Shown: positions 29,419-38,204, counted from the first letter of the stretch. The stretch: DNA of 64,000 nt from Amycolatopsis viridis (GCF_011758765.1 NZ_JAANOU010000001.1:2232001-2296000); one strand, 5' to 3'. The notes: generated by a model from the sequence alone, not told the origin. Program-made: numbers and translations.

Positions 29419-29808
29419 TCAGGCGGCCGAGCGCTGTCCCGCCGTCAGCCGGGACACCATCGTCAGCGCGTCCGCCACCGCCTTGCCCACCGCTTTCGAC
29501 GGCGCCCGGCCGGCGAGGGTGCCCAGCGGACCCGTCAGCTCCGGGCGTTCCCGGAACCGCGCGAACACCGAGGCGCCCTCCATGGCCAGTGCCCGGGTCA
29601 CGGTGTCCTGCCGCCGGTCGACGACCAGCAGGACCACCGCGCCACGGAGCTTGCCCTTGGCGCGGCCGGACACGAGCAGCACGCCGCCGCGGTTCTCCTC
29701 AGCCGCGACCTGGTTGACCACCCGCGCGTACCGCGCGTGCTGCCGGTAGCTGAAGAACCCGGCCACCGCGAACCCCGCCACCAGGATCGCGGCGGCCTGC
29801 CAGGTCAC
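29419..29808 (-). CDS. GutM-family protein of the glucitol PTS operon
   Basis: A 129-residue protein with one N-terminal membrane segment (AAAILVAGFAVAGFFSYRQ) followed by a soluble domain, as in GutM/SrlM proteins that accompany glucitol PTS operons. GutM of E. coli is called an activator, but the membrane anchor makes its mechanism uncertain. Its GTG start overlaps the EIIA stop (GTGA), and a hairpin terminator follows directly. Confidence 0.8.
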   Translation of the reverse strand: MTWQAAAILVAGFAVAGFFSYRQHARYARVVNQVAAEENRGGVLLVSGRAKGKLRGAVVLLVVDRRQDTVTRALAMEGASVFARFRERPELTGPLGTLAGRAPSKAVGKAVADALTMVSRLTAGQRSAA

Positions 29809-30179
29809 GTCCGGCCCCCGCTCAGCGACAGCTTCGCCCCGGCCGCCGGCAGCGACACCGTGCCCGTCCCGTGCACCGCACCCGGCAGCAGGGCCGTGCT
29901 CTCGTCCGGGTTGAGGTAGACCACGAGGTGGCCGAGCGTGTGCAGGTTCTCGTGCGCACGCTCGCCGACCGCGGTCAGTTCGACCTCGGCGTCACCGAGC
30001 CGGAAGATGTCCCCGACCCGCACCTCCCGCTCCGGCTTCGTGGCCGGGGAGTGCACCACGCTGACGCTTTCCAGCGCGTCCGGGATCGGATCGGCGTAGA
30101 GGATCACCACCCCGCCGTCCACCATGTCCTGCGCCTCCTCACCGGCTCGCAGGATCGTGCTCTCGTAGTACACCGTCAT
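29805..30179 (-). CDS. PTS glucitol/sorbitol-family EIIA component
   Basis: A 124-residue EIIA of the glucitol family: the start MTVYYESTILRAGEEA matches the family pattern, then GGVVILYADPIPDALESVSVVH and the closing ENLHTLGHLVVYLNP. It accepts phosphate from HPr and passes it to EIIB. I prefer ATG 30179 over GTG 30188 because GAGGTG lies before it and family proteins begin here. It starts 10 bases after the EIIB stop. Confidence 0.85.
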   Translation of the reverse strand: MTVYYESTILRAGEEAQDMVDGGVVILYADPIPDALESVSVVHSPATKPEREVRVGDIFRLGDAEVELTAVGERAHENLHTLGHLVVYLNPDESTALLPGAVHGTGTVSLPAAGAKLSLSGGRT

Positions 30180-30189
30180 CGTCGACACC

Positions 30190-31230
30190 TCACAGTCCGA
30201 AGCTCGCGCCCCAGGCGATGATGACCGCCAGCGGCGCCGTGATCAACCGGCTGATCAGCACCGCGGGGGTGCCGACCGCGACGGTCTCCGGTTTCGCCTC
30301 ACCCAGCGCCAGGCCCACCGGGATGAAGTCGCAGCCCACCTGCCCGTTGATCGCGAACAGTGTCGGCAGCGCGTACTGCACCGGCAGTGCCCCGATCGCG
30401 ATCTGGCTGCCCATCAGCGTGCCGACCACCTGCGCGATCGCCGCGCCCGGCCCGAGGATCGGGGACAGGAACGGCAGCGACACCACCAGCGAGATCACCA
30501 CCAGCCCGAGCGGGTTGCTCGCGATCGGGGACAGCACGTTGGCGATGCCGCGGGCGATGCCGGTGTAGTTCACGATGCCCAGCAGCAGGCTGACGTAGGC
30601 CATGAACGGCAGGATCGTGGTGAGCGTCAGCTCGACCGTCTGCCGCCCCGAGGCGAGCATGGTGTTCACGAACGCGCCGACCGCCGACCCGAACTTGACG
30701 AACACGCCGGAGACCGAGTCGAACGCCCGCCCGAAACCGGTCGAGGAGCCCCCGGTCACGGTGGCCGCCACCGCCCGCGCCGACGGGCGCTCCGCCCGCG
30801 GCGGCACCGTCGGCGGTGCCTGCCCGGCCGCGGGAGCTTCCGTTTCGTCGCCGGCCGCGGTCACTTCCTTGGCCCCGACGGCGGAGACGAACAGCTCCTC
30901 GGTGATGAACTTCGCCAGCGGCCCGCCCGGCGCACCGGGGTAGACGTCCACGGTCGGGATCCCCTTGCGCGGGTAGACGCCGATCCGGGCGGTGCCGCCG
31001 CAGTTGATGACCGCGGCGACCACCTCGTCGTCGGGCACCGTGGTGTGGAACCCGTCGATCGCCTCCGCCCCGGTCAGCTCGGCGATCCGCGCCGCCACCG
31101 GGTGGATGCCGCCGCCGGTCACCGACAGCACCTTGTCGCGCTTGCCGTCGGACCGCAGCAGCAGTCCCTTGCCCCAGCCGCCCTCCCCGGGGCGGACGAA
31201 CACCGCGCGGGAGGTGTGTGTCTCCGTCAT
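30190..31230 (-). CDS. PTS glucitol/sorbitol-family EIIB-containing subunit (SrlE-like)
   Basis: A 346-residue protein. Residues 1-120 are the EIIB domain with the phosphorylation site Cys77 in AAVINCGGTARIGVYPRKG. An Ala/Pro/Thr linker (residues 122-160) leads to the second membrane domain (residues 165-346) with segments such as AYVSLLLGIVNYTG and LVVISLVVSLPFLSPILG. SrlE/GutE proteins have this plan. It works with the EIIC subunit (ATGA overlap) to import a polyol and release it phosphorylated inside. Confidence 0.9.
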   Translation of the reverse strand: MTETHTSRAVFVRPGEGGWGKGLLLRSDGKRDKVLSVTGGGIHPVAARIAELTGAEAIDGFHTTVPDDEVVAAVINCGGTARIGVYPRKGIPTVDVYPGAPGGPLAKFITEELFVSAVGAKEVTAAGDETEAPAAGQAPPTVPPRAERPSARAVAATVTGGSSTGFGRAFDSVSGVFVKFGSAVGAFVNTMLASGRQTVELTLTTILPFMAYVSLLLGIVNYTGIARGIANVLSPIASNPLGLVVISLVVSLPFLSPILGPGAAIAQVVGTLMGSQIAIGALPVQYALPTLFAINGQVGCDFIPVGLALGEAKPETVAVGTPAVLISRLITAPLAVIIAWGASFGL

Positions 31231-31862
31231 TTCGCCTCCGCCCTGGCCGCCTCGAACTGCCGGTCGAAGTCCGCGAAGACCTCGGTCCGCCCGGTCCGCC
31301 TGATCATGAACGCCGTGATCCGCTCGGTGACCACGCCGCGGATGAAGATCACCACGATGCCGACCAGGAAGTACCGCAGTGCCAGCGGCACCGTCGACTG
31401 GCCGAGCTGGGACACGCCGTTGGCCACGCCGAGCCAGACGAACAGCTCACCGGCGTTGGCGTACGGGAAGAACGTGGTCACCGGGTGCACGAACGACACC
31501 GCGGAGTCGTAGAACGCCGGCTTGTGCCGTTCCGGCAGGAACCTGCCGAACGAGTAGGCCATCGGGTTGGTCAGCATGAGCACGGCCAGGATCGGCATGA
31601 TCGTGTAGCGGGTGATCCACCACCGCGCCGACCACTGGACCGCCCTGGTGACCCGCTGCTCGCCGATGAACGTCGTGATCGCGTACATCGCGGTCAGCAG
31701 CACGACCAGGGTGGGCAGGATGCCGGTCACCAGGCTGACGAACTGTTTGCCGGACGCGGTGAACAAGCCGATGAAGTGGCTGCCCAGCCATTCCAGGACA
31801 CCGAGGGGACCGGAACTGGACCCGGTGTCCGCCTGCTGCGCCATTACAGCAAGCTCCTCCAT
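31227..31862 (-). CDS. PTS glucitol/sorbitol-family EIIC component (SrlA-like)
   Basis: A 211-residue membrane subunit with about four to five segments (LVTGILPTLVVLLTAMYAI near residue 45; TIMPILAVLMLTNPMAYSF near 95; ALRYFLVGIVVIFIRG near 180). The ATG at 31862 has AAGGAGG five bases before it; the frame is open further up without a site. It is the first gene of the EII operon. Operator copy 3 lies about 37 bases upstream. Family members move hexitols or related linear polyols. Confidence 0.88.
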   Translation of the reverse strand: MEELAVMAQQADTGSSSGPLGVLEWLGSHFIGLFTASGKQFVSLVTGILPTLVVLLTAMYAITTFIGEQRVTRAVQWSARWWITRYTIMPILAVLMLTNPMAYSFGRFLPERHKPAFYDSAVSFVHPVTTFFPYANAGELFVWLGVANGVSQLGQSTVPLALRYFLVGIVVIFIRGVVTERITAFMIRRTGRTEVFADFDRQFEAARAEAK

Positions 31863-31898
31863 AGTTTCCTCCTTGTCGGCCCCCTGACCAAACGTGTA

Positions 31899-31912
31899 TG
31901 CACATTTGTGCA
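31899..31912. promoter_or_regulatory. 14-bp inverted-repeat operator, copy 3 (divergent EII / HPr promoter)
   Basis: TGCACATTTGTGCA, identical to the copies at 29260 and 29342, between the EIIC gene (minus) and the HPr gene (plus). A TTGACA -35-like hexamer at 31927 faces HPr. One SorC site here could control both directions. Confidence 0.78.
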
Positions 31913-31989
31913 GTTCTTCTTCACGTTTGACAGTGATGTGTGTAACATGCCGGTCCAGCGGGTCACAACCCCCAACGCGAAGGAGCGAG

Positions 31990-32253
31990 ATGCCTGAGAT
32001 CACGGTTCGGATCGCCTCGCCGGTCGGTCTGCACGCCCGGCCCGCGAGCCAGTTCGTCAAGGCGGCCGCCCGGCACGGCGGGCCGGTCTCCATCGCCCGG
32101 CCCGGGGCCGATCCGGTCGACGCGCGCAGCATGCTGTCCGTGCTGGGCCTGGCGATCGGGCACGGCGAGGACATCGTGATCAGCGCCGAGGGCGACAACG
32201 CCGACGAGACGCTCGCCGAACTGTCCCGGCTGGTGTCTGCTCCGGACGCCTGA
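31990..32253 (+). CDS. ptsH: PTS phosphocarrier protein HPr
   Basis: An 87-residue HPr: His15 in SPVGLHARPAS is the phosphorylated residue, and Ser47 in DARSMLSVLGL matches the regulatory serine position of HPr proteins. It takes phosphate from EI (33216) and gives it to EIIA. AAGGAG precedes the ATG. Its stop overlaps the regulator start (TGATG). Confidence 0.95.
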   Translation: MPEITVRIASPVGLHARPASQFVKAAARHGGPVSIARPGADPVDARSMLSVLGLAIGHGEDIVISAEGDNADETLAELSRLVSAPDA

Positions 32254-33212
32254 TGCCACCGCCCCGGGAACAGCAGCTGCTGGTCAAGGCGGCCCGGCTG
32301 TACTACGAGGAAGGCCGGTCACAGCACCAGATCGCGGACACGCTCGGGGTCAGCCGCTCCAGCGTGTCGCGGATGCTGACCGCGGCCCGGGACCGCGGGA
32401 TCGTGCAGATCCGGATCAACGATCCGGCCGGCCGGGACCTCGACCTGGAGGGCGAGCTCGCCAGCCGCTTCGGGCTGCGCGACTGCCGGGTCGCGGAGAA
32501 CGCCGCGGGGGAGCGGCCGCTTCCCCGGGTGGGCGAACTCGGCGCGCGGTGGCTGCTGGAGAACCTCCACTCCGGACAGCGGATCGGCGTGTCCTGGGGC
32601 CGCAGCGTGCAGGCGGTCGTGCAGCACGTGCCGGAGGAGACCGCGCTCGACGTCGAGGTGCTGCCGCTGGTGGGCGGGCTGTCGTCGGTCGAGTCGGCGA
32701 TCACCGGGGAGGAACTGGTCCGCGACCTCGCCGCGCGGCTGGGTGGGGCGTTCCAGCGGCTGCACGCGCCCGCGTTGCTGACTTCCCAGGCGGGGCGGGA
32801 CATCCTGCTCGCCGAACCGTCCATCCGGGACGCTCTGGAGCGGGCGCGCAAGGTGCACGTCGCGGTCATCGGCATCGGTAACGTCGGCGTCGGGTCGTCG
32901 GCGGCACTGGTCGACGCCCTGGAACTGACGCCGGAGGAACGCCGCGAGTTCGACGGGTACCAGCCGGTGGGGGACTTCTGCGCCCGCTACTTCGACGTCG
33001 AGGGGCGGCCGGTGCCCGGCCCGGTCGACGAGCGGGTGCTCAGCGTCTCGCTCGCCGACCTGGCCCGCATTCCGACGGTCGCCGGGGTCGCGGCCGGGAC
33101 GGAGAAGGCGCGCGGCACGGCGGGCGCGCTGCGCACCGGCGTCCTCGACGTGCTGATCTGCGACCAGTCACTGGCCACCGCGCTGCTGCGCGGTTCCCAT
33201 GGGAAGGTGTGA
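32253..33212 (+). CDS. SorC/DeoR-type sugar-binding transcriptional regulator
   Basis: A 319-residue SorC-family regulator: N-terminal helix-turn-helix (ADTLGVSRSSVSRML, residues 28-42), then the ribose-5-phosphate-isomerase-like sugar-phosphate-binding domain with GVSWGRSVQAVV, VAVIGIGNVG and the C-terminal RIPTVAGVAAGTEKA. Family members bind the phosphorylated form of the substrate. It lies between HPr and EI and is the obvious ligand of the three TGCACATTTGTGCA sites. If the pathway proposal is right, the effector would be MEP or DXP. Confidence 0.92.
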   Translation: MPPPREQQLLVKAARLYYEEGRSQHQIADTLGVSRSSVSRMLTAARDRGIVQIRINDPAGRDLDLEGELASRFGLRDCRVAENAAGERPLPRVGELGARWLLENLHSGQRIGVSWGRSVQAVVQHVPEETALDVEVLPLVGGLSSVESAITGEELVRDLAARLGGAFQRLHAPALLTSQAGRDILLAEPSIRDALERARKVHVAVIGIGNVGVGSSAALVDALELTPEERREFDGYQPVGDFCARYFDVEGRPVPGPVDERVLSVSLADLARIPTVAGVAAGTEKARGTAGALRTGVLDVLICDQSLATALLRGSHGKV

Positions 33213-33215
33213 GGC

Positions 33216-34817
33216 ATGGCGGAAACAAGGCTGTCCGGCGTCGCGGTGAGCCCGGGGCGCGCACGCGGGCCCGTCGTGCGGGTCGCCGAGCCCCTCGGTG
33301 AGCCCCCGCGTACCCCGGCGCCCGCCGATCCAGCCGCGGACGCCGCCCGGATCGGCCCGGCTGCGGCGGCCGTGGCGCAGCGGCTGGAAGACCTCGCCGC
33401 CGCCGCGCAGGGCGAAGCGGCGGACATCCTGTTCACCACGGCCGCGATGGCCAACGACCCGGGCCTGGTCGGCGAAGCCGAACGGCTGGTCACCGTCGAG
33501 GGGCTGCCCGCACCCCGCGCGGTGTACGACGCCGCCGACGGGTTCGCGCGCTCGCTGGCCGCCGCGGGCGGGTACCTGGCCGAGCGCGTGCGCGACATCC
33601 AGGACGTGCGGGACCGCATCGTCGCCGAACTGCTCGGCGTCGCCCCGCCGGGCGTGCCGGAGCTGGAATCCCCGAGCGTGCTGGTCGCCCGCGACCTCGC
33701 GCCGGCCGACACCGCCGGGCTCGAACCGGCGAAGGTGCTGGCGCTGGTCACCGAACAGGGCGGGCCGACCAGCCACACCGCCATTCTCGCGCGGGCGCTC
33801 GGCATTCCGGCGGTCGTCGCGGTGCGCGGGCTGCTGGAGCTCGACGCCGAGGCCCTCCTCGTCGACGGCGACACCGGCGTCGTCGAGCCCGCCGACCCGC
33901 GCGCGCCGGTGGTGGCCGCCGACCGGCAGGCGGGGGCGGAGTGGAACGGGGTGGGCGAGACCGCGGACGGGCACCGCGTCAAGATCCTCGCCAACGTGGG
34001 CTCGGCGGCCGACGCGCGGGCCGCCGCGGACGCCGGCGCCGAGGGCGTGGGGTTGTTCCGCACCGAGTTCTGCTACCTGGACGCGCCGTCCGAGCCGTCG
34101 GTCGAGGAACAGCGCGCCGCCTACGCGGCGATCCTCGCGCCGTTCGCCGGGAAGCCGGTGGTGGTGCGGACGCTCGACGCGGGCGCGGACAAACCGCTGG
34201 CCTTCCTGGCCCCCGATCCCGAACCGAACCCCGCGCTGGGGGTGCGCGGCCTGCGGGTCGCGCGTGAGCGGCCGGAGGTGCTGGACCGCCAGCTCGCCGC
34301 GATCGCCGCGGCGGCCGCGGACTCCGGGGCCGAGGTGTCGGTGATGGCGCCGATGGTGGCGACCGCCGAGGAGGCCGCCTGGTTCGCCGGGCGGGTCCGG
34401 GCCGCGGGCATCGCCCGGGCCGGCGTGATGATCGAGATCCCGGCGGCGGCGCTGGCCGCGCGCGAGATCCTCGAGGTGACCGACTTCGTCTCGGTGGGCA
34501 CCAACGACCTCGCGCAGTACACCTTCGCGGCGGACCGCCAGCTCGGCGCCGTGGCAGCCCTGAACGATCCGTGGCAGCCCGCACTGCTCCGGTTGATCGC
34601 GCTGGTCGGGGAGGCGGCGCGGGCGACCGGCAAACCGGCCGGGGTGTGCGGTGAGGCGGCGGCGGACCCGCGGCTGGCCCGCGTGCTGACCGGTCTCGGC
34701 ATCACCAGCCTGTCCATGAACGCCGCGGCGATCAGGTCCGTCGGGGCGAGCCTGGCCGAGGTGGGTTTCGCCGACTGCGAGGCGGCCGCCCGCAGCGCGC
34801 TGGCCGGGGAACGCTGA
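33216..34817 (+). CDS. ptsI: PTS enzyme I (phosphoenolpyruvate-protein phosphotransferase)
   Basis: A 533-residue EI, somewhat shorter than the usual 570, with Ala-rich N-terminal helices. The phosphohistidine is His187 in GGPTSHTAILARALGIPAVV; PEP-binding motifs GLFRTEFCYLD and ASVMAPMV-like SVMAPMV are present, and the C-terminal Cys lies in GVCGEAA. It is three bases after the regulator stop. With HPr and the EII genes the locus holds a complete PTS, so it may be the only or a dedicated general PTS of this strain. Confidence 0.95.
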   Translation: MAETRLSGVAVSPGRARGPVVRVAEPLGEPPRTPAPADPAADAARIGPAAAAVAQRLEDLAAAAQGEAADILFTTAAMANDPGLVGEAERLVTVEGLPAPRAVYDAADGFARSLAAAGGYLAERVRDIQDVRDRIVAELLGVAPPGVPELESPSVLVARDLAPADTAGLEPAKVLALVTEQGGPTSHTAILARALGIPAVVAVRGLLELDAEALLVDGDTGVVEPADPRAPVVAADRQAGAEWNGVGETADGHRVKILANVGSAADARAAADAGAEGVGLFRTEFCYLDAPSEPSVEEQRAAYAAILAPFAGKPVVVRTLDAGADKPLAFLAPDPEPNPALGVRGLRVARERPEVLDRQLAAIAAAAADSGAEVSVMAPMVATAEEAAWFAGRVRAAGIARAGVMIEIPAAALAAREILEVTDFVSVGTNDLAQYTFAADRQLGAVAALNDPWQPALLRLIALVGEAARATGKPAGVCGEAAADPRLARVLTGLGITSLSMNAAAIRSVGASLAEVGFADCEAAARSALAGER

Positions 34818-34854
34818 TTGGGAAACGCCGGCCGGGGGACCCGGGGCGCGCGGC

Positions 34855-35583
34855 TCAGGCACTGGCCATGGTCACCACGCCGGACACCACGATCAGCCCG
34901 ACGATCGCCCGGTCGAACACCCGCCGCGGGACCCGGCCGATGAGCCGCCCGCCGACGGCGTTGCCCACCACCGCGGCGGCCACCAGCACCGGCAGCCCCG
35001 GCCACAGGCCGTCGGCGGTGACCTGCCCGGCCGTCACCAGCAGCAGCAGCGACAGCGTGTTGGTCAGGACGAAGTAGCCGGCCAGGTCGGCCACGAACGT
35101 CCGCGGCGGCACCTTCGCCGCCGCGAGCAGCACGGCCGGTGGTGCGCCGTTGAGCGAGGTGGTGGTGGACAGGTAACCGCCGAGCAGCCCGGCGACGGCC
35201 TGCCTGCGCGGGGTCGCGGCGTGCACCCGGTCCGCGGGGCGGATCAGCAGCCGCAGTCCGGACAGGATCACCACCACCCCCGCCAGGATGCGCAGCCCGT
35301 GCGGCGGGAGCCAGTGCAGCGTGAGCGTCCCGGCCGCGGCGCCCGGCAGGCTCGCCGCGCCCAGCACCGCGACGCGGCGCCACACCACGTGCCGGCGTTC
35401 GCGGCGCAGCACGGCGATCCGCGTGATCATCGTCGTGACCAGGTTGATCAGCACCACCTGCGGCAGCGGCAACCCGGTCAGCAGCAGCAACGGTGTACCG
35501 ACCAGCGAGGCACCGAACCCGGTCAGGCCGCCGATCAGGCCCGCGAAGGCGACGGCCGCCGAGGCGAGCACCAGCGCGCTCAC
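34855..35583 (-). CDS. TSUP-family exporter (TauE/SafE-like)
   Basis: A 242-residue membrane protein with about seven to eight segments, the family start GLIGGLTGFGASLVGTPLLLL and an internal repeat GGYLSTTTSLNGAPPAVLL. TauE/SafE proteins export sulfite, sulfoacetate or related anions during sulfonate breakdown. It stands at the left end of a taurine island (Tpa, Xsc, Pta, Ald), which makes sulfite export a reasonable role. GTG start overlaps the stop of the small upstream gene. Confidence 0.82.
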   Translation of the reverse strand: MSALVLASAAVAFAGLIGGLTGFGASLVGTPLLLLTGLPLPQVVLINLVTTMITRIAVLRRERRHVVWRRVAVLGAASLPGAAAGTLTLHWLPPHGLRILAGVVVILSGLRLLIRPADRVHAATPRRQAVAGLLGGYLSTTTSLNGAPPAVLLAAAKVPPRTFVADLAGYFVLTNTLSLLLLVTAGQVTADGLWPGLPVLVAAAVVGNAVGGRLIGRVPRRVFDRAIVGLIVVSGVVTMASA

Positions 35584-35954
35584 TTGCGGACCGCCTGGTT
35601 GGCCGGGGCGAGCGACACGGCGGCGAGGATGCCCAGCACGATCCGCCGCACGTCACCCGCCGCCCGGCGGTACAGCCGGCTGCCCACGGCGACCCCGGCG
35701 AGCGTCCCGGCCGGCGGCCGGCGCGGCGACCGGCGGTGGGCGTCCGGCCACATCGGTGGCGCCAGGGCCGTGCTGGAGGCGAACTCCCACAGCGTGCTGG
35801 GCACCACGGACGGGGACGGCAGCACCAGGCACCGGCAGCTCGCCCCGGCCATCGGCCCGCCGAACCCCGAGCAGTCCCGGATCAGCCCGCCGGCGGGGGC
35901 GACGGCGAACGCCATCGCCCCCGCCGGCAGCGGCCAGAAGGTGGGCGCGGACAT
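35580..35954 (-). CDS. Small hypothetical protein coupled to the TSUP exporter
   Basis: A 124-residue protein of unknown family. It is probably real because GGAGG lies five bases before the ATG and its stop overlaps the exporter start (GTGA). It contains Cys residues in DCSGFGG and SCRCLVLP and an Arg-rich middle (DAHRRSPRRPPAG). No membrane segment is certain. It may be a small partner of the exporter or a chance coupling. Confidence 0.5.
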   Translation of the reverse strand: MSAPTFWPLPAGAMAFAVAPAGGLIRDCSGFGGPMAGASCRCLVLPSPSVVPSTLWEFASSTALAPPMWPDAHRRSPRRPPAGTLAGVAVGSRLYRRAAGDVRRIVLGILAAVSLAPANQAVRK

Positions 35955-36057
35955 CGGGACCTCCACGATGCGGGAACGGCTCCACCCTCGGGCATATCTG
36001 GTCACCGTGCTAGGTCCAGAACCACGGCATCGGGTGGTGCCAGACGTCCGGTCGCGG

Positions 36058-36603
36058 TCAGCACGCCGGGAGCGCGCGGTAGTGCGGGTGCTCCGGCGGC
36101 GTGTGGGCGAGACCGTGCAGCGCACCCCGCCAGGACACCAGCGGCTCGGCCCGGCGCGCGCCGAGGCGGCGGACCCGGCCCAGGACCATCACCCGGCCAC
36201 CGGCCGGGGTGACCGCCTCGAGCTCGCACTCGAGGACGGCCAGCGCCCGACGCAGCCGCGGCGGACCACCCAGCTCCCAGTCCGCCGGATCGAACCGGTC
36301 CCCGGTGCCGCGCGTGAACCGGTCGTAGAGCGCGGCCTGGTCGGCGGCGAGCACGTTCACGGCGAACCGGCCCGACTCGCGCACCGCGGCGACCGCGCGG
36401 GAGGCGCCCGGGGCGAAGAACGCCACCAGCGGCGGGTCCAGCGAGACCGGGGTGACCGGGTGGCCCGCCGAGCCGGCCGGCCCGGCGGCGGCCGCGGCGG
36501 TCACCACCGTCACGCACGAGGGCAGGCCATCCAGCACCCGCCCCGGCCCGGCCCGCACGCCATCGTCCACTTCGGACGGCTCCAGCAGTTGCACGCCGCT
36601 CAC
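36058..36603 (-). CDS. Flavin reductase-like domain protein
   Basis: A 181-residue FMN-binding split-barrel protein: SCVTVVTA, then GHPVTPVSLDPPLVAFFAP (the usual SVSLDPP motif) and the AVNVLAADQAALYDRF and LECELEA strands. Such proteins supply reduced flavin to two-component oxygenases or oxidise their own substrate. No partner monooxygenase lies in this island, so its link to sulfonate use is by position only. GTG start overlaps the permease stop (GTGA). Confidence 0.82.
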   Translation of the reverse strand: MSGVQLLEPSEVDDGVRAGPGRVLDGLPSCVTVVTAAAAAGPAGSAGHPVTPVSLDPPLVAFFAPGASRAVAAVRESGRFAVNVLAADQAALYDRFTRGTGDRFDPADWELGGPPRLRRALAVLECELEAVTPAGGRVMVLGRVRRLGARRAEPLVSWRGALHGLAHTPPEHPHYRALPAC

Positions 36604-38027
36604 CCCCGCACGATGCCGGCCGACCCCTGCGGGGTCTGCTGCCCGGCGGTGGGTGCGGGCGCAGCCGGCCGGCGCTTGCGGACCTGGTAGGCGGCGAGGA
36701 TCAGCACCAGGGTGACCGCGCTGAGCCAGAACTGCGACCGGGTGGACGGCAGGAACGCCATGGCCAGGATGACCGCCACCATCAACGCGATCGTCGCGTA
36801 GCTCAGCCACGGGAACAACCACATCTTCAGGCCGAGCGCCCCCGGGTCGGTGTTCTGCAGCCGCTTGCGCAGCCGCACCTGCGCCACCGCGATGGACAGG
36901 TAGACGAACAACGCGACCGCGCCGTAGGAGTTCACCAGGAACTGGAAGATCAGGTCCGGCGAGGTGTAGGCGGCGATGACCGACACGTAACCGACCGCGG
37001 TCCCGGCGATGATCGCCCGGCGGGGCACCCCGCTGCGGGACAGCTTGGTGAACACCTTCGGCGCGTCGCCGTTGCGGGTCAGCGCGAACAACATCCGGGA
37101 CGAGGTGTACAGCGCGGAGTTGAGGCAGGACAGCACCGCGGTCAGCACGATCGCGTTCATGATCGTCGCCACCGCCGGGATACCGAGCACGTCCAGCACC
37201 GCCGCGTACGGGCTGACCGCGGTGTCCGGTGAGTTCCACGCCTTGACGGCGACCACGACGAACACCGAACCGACGTAGAAGAGCACCACGCGGAACACGA
37301 TCGACCGCATCGCCTTGGCGATCGCGCGCCGCGGTTCGCTGGACTCCGCCGCCGCGATGGTGACGATCTCCGCCCCGGTGTAGAACCCGACGCACGGCAC
37401 GACCGCCGCCAGTACCGCGCCGATGCCCATCGGCGCGAACCCGCCCTGCGACACCAGGTTGCCGACCCCGCCGTGCGAACCCGGCCAGATCCCGAACAGG
37501 TACAGGGCGCCCAGCACGAGGAACACCACGATCGCGATGACCTTGATCGAGGAGAACCAGTACTCGAACTCGCCGTAGGACCGCGCCGACACCAGGTTCG
37601 TCGCGGTGAGCAGCAGGAGCAGCCCGAGGCTGAGCACCCACAGCGGCACGCCCGGCAGCCACAGGCGCAGGATCCGCCCGCCGGCCACCGCCTCCACGGC
37701 CACCACGATCACGAAGAAGTACCAGTACATCCAGCCCACCGCGAACCCGGCGCGGTTGCCCAGCGCCTCCCGGGCGTAGACGTAGAACGAGCCGAGCGCG
37801 GGCCGCGCCACGGTCATCTCGGCCAGCATCCGCATGATCAGCACGGTGATCAGGCCCGCGATCAGGAACGAGATCACCGCAGCCGGCCCGGCCGACTGGA
37901 TCACCACCCCGCTTCCGACGAACAGGCCGGCGCCGATGACGCCGCCCAGCGCGATCAGGTTCATGTGGCGTTGTTTGAGACCCGGTTTGAGCCCGCTCGA
38001 AGCGGCCGTTTCCGGTGCAGAACCCAC
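36600..38027 (-). CDS. APC-family amino acid permease
   Basis: A 475-residue membrane transporter with twelve segments; the family start RHMNLIALGGVIGAGLFVGSG and the loop EFEYWFSSIKVIAI are typical of the gamma-aminobutyrate/aromatic amino acid permease group. The GTG at 38027 has AAGGAGG five bases before it. Located next to Tpa and Xsc and close to CTGGA(C/T)CC sites, it is the likely taurine (or related amino-sulfonate) importer; an ABC-type TauABC importer is absent. Confidence 0.85.
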   Translation of the reverse strand: MGSAPETAASSGLKPGLKQRHMNLIALGGVIGAGLFVGSGVVIQSAGPAAVISFLIAGLITVLIMRMLAEMTVARPALGSFYVYAREALGNRAGFAVGWMYWYFFVIVVAVEAVAGGRILRLWLPGVPLWVLSLGLLLLLTATNLVSARSYGEFEYWFSSIKVIAIVVFLVLGALYLFGIWPGSHGGVGNLVSQGGFAPMGIGAVLAAVVPCVGFYTGAEIVTIAAAESSEPRRAIAKAMRSIVFRVVLFYVGSVFVVVAVKAWNSPDTAVSPYAAVLDVLGIPAVATIMNAIVLTAVLSCLNSALYTSSRMLFALTRNGDAPKVFTKLSRSGVPRRAIIAGTAVGYVSVIAAYTSPDLIFQFLVNSYGAVALFVYLSIAVAQVRLRKRLQNTDPGALGLKMWLFPWLSYATIALMVAVILAMAFLPSTRSQFWLSAVTLVLILAAYQVRKRRPAAPAPTAGQQTPQGSAGIVRG

Positions 38028-38170
38028 GTCTCCTCCTTCCGGCGATGCCGGCGGGACTGCGCGTCCCTGCGCCGGCGCCACCGCGATCTCGTCGAGAGCT
38101 GGTGTGTGGTTCCCGTCACCGTAGGAACCGACCCGGTCCACGCGCGAGTGCCAGATGCGCGGCATGCGCT

Positions 38171-38178
38171 GGGTCCAG
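38171..38178 (-). promoter_or_regulatory. Putative TauR/MocR half-site upstream of the permease
   Basis: CTGGACCC on the minus strand (GGGTCCAG on plus), about 145 bases before the permease start. The longer 12-mer CAGACTGGACCC is shared with 48720-48731 in the ald/pta promoter region. MocR-type TauR regulators recognise CTGGAC-like repeats. Confidence 0.4.
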
Positions 38179-38204
38179 TCTGACCCCCGTGCGGGCAGCA
38201 CGAC

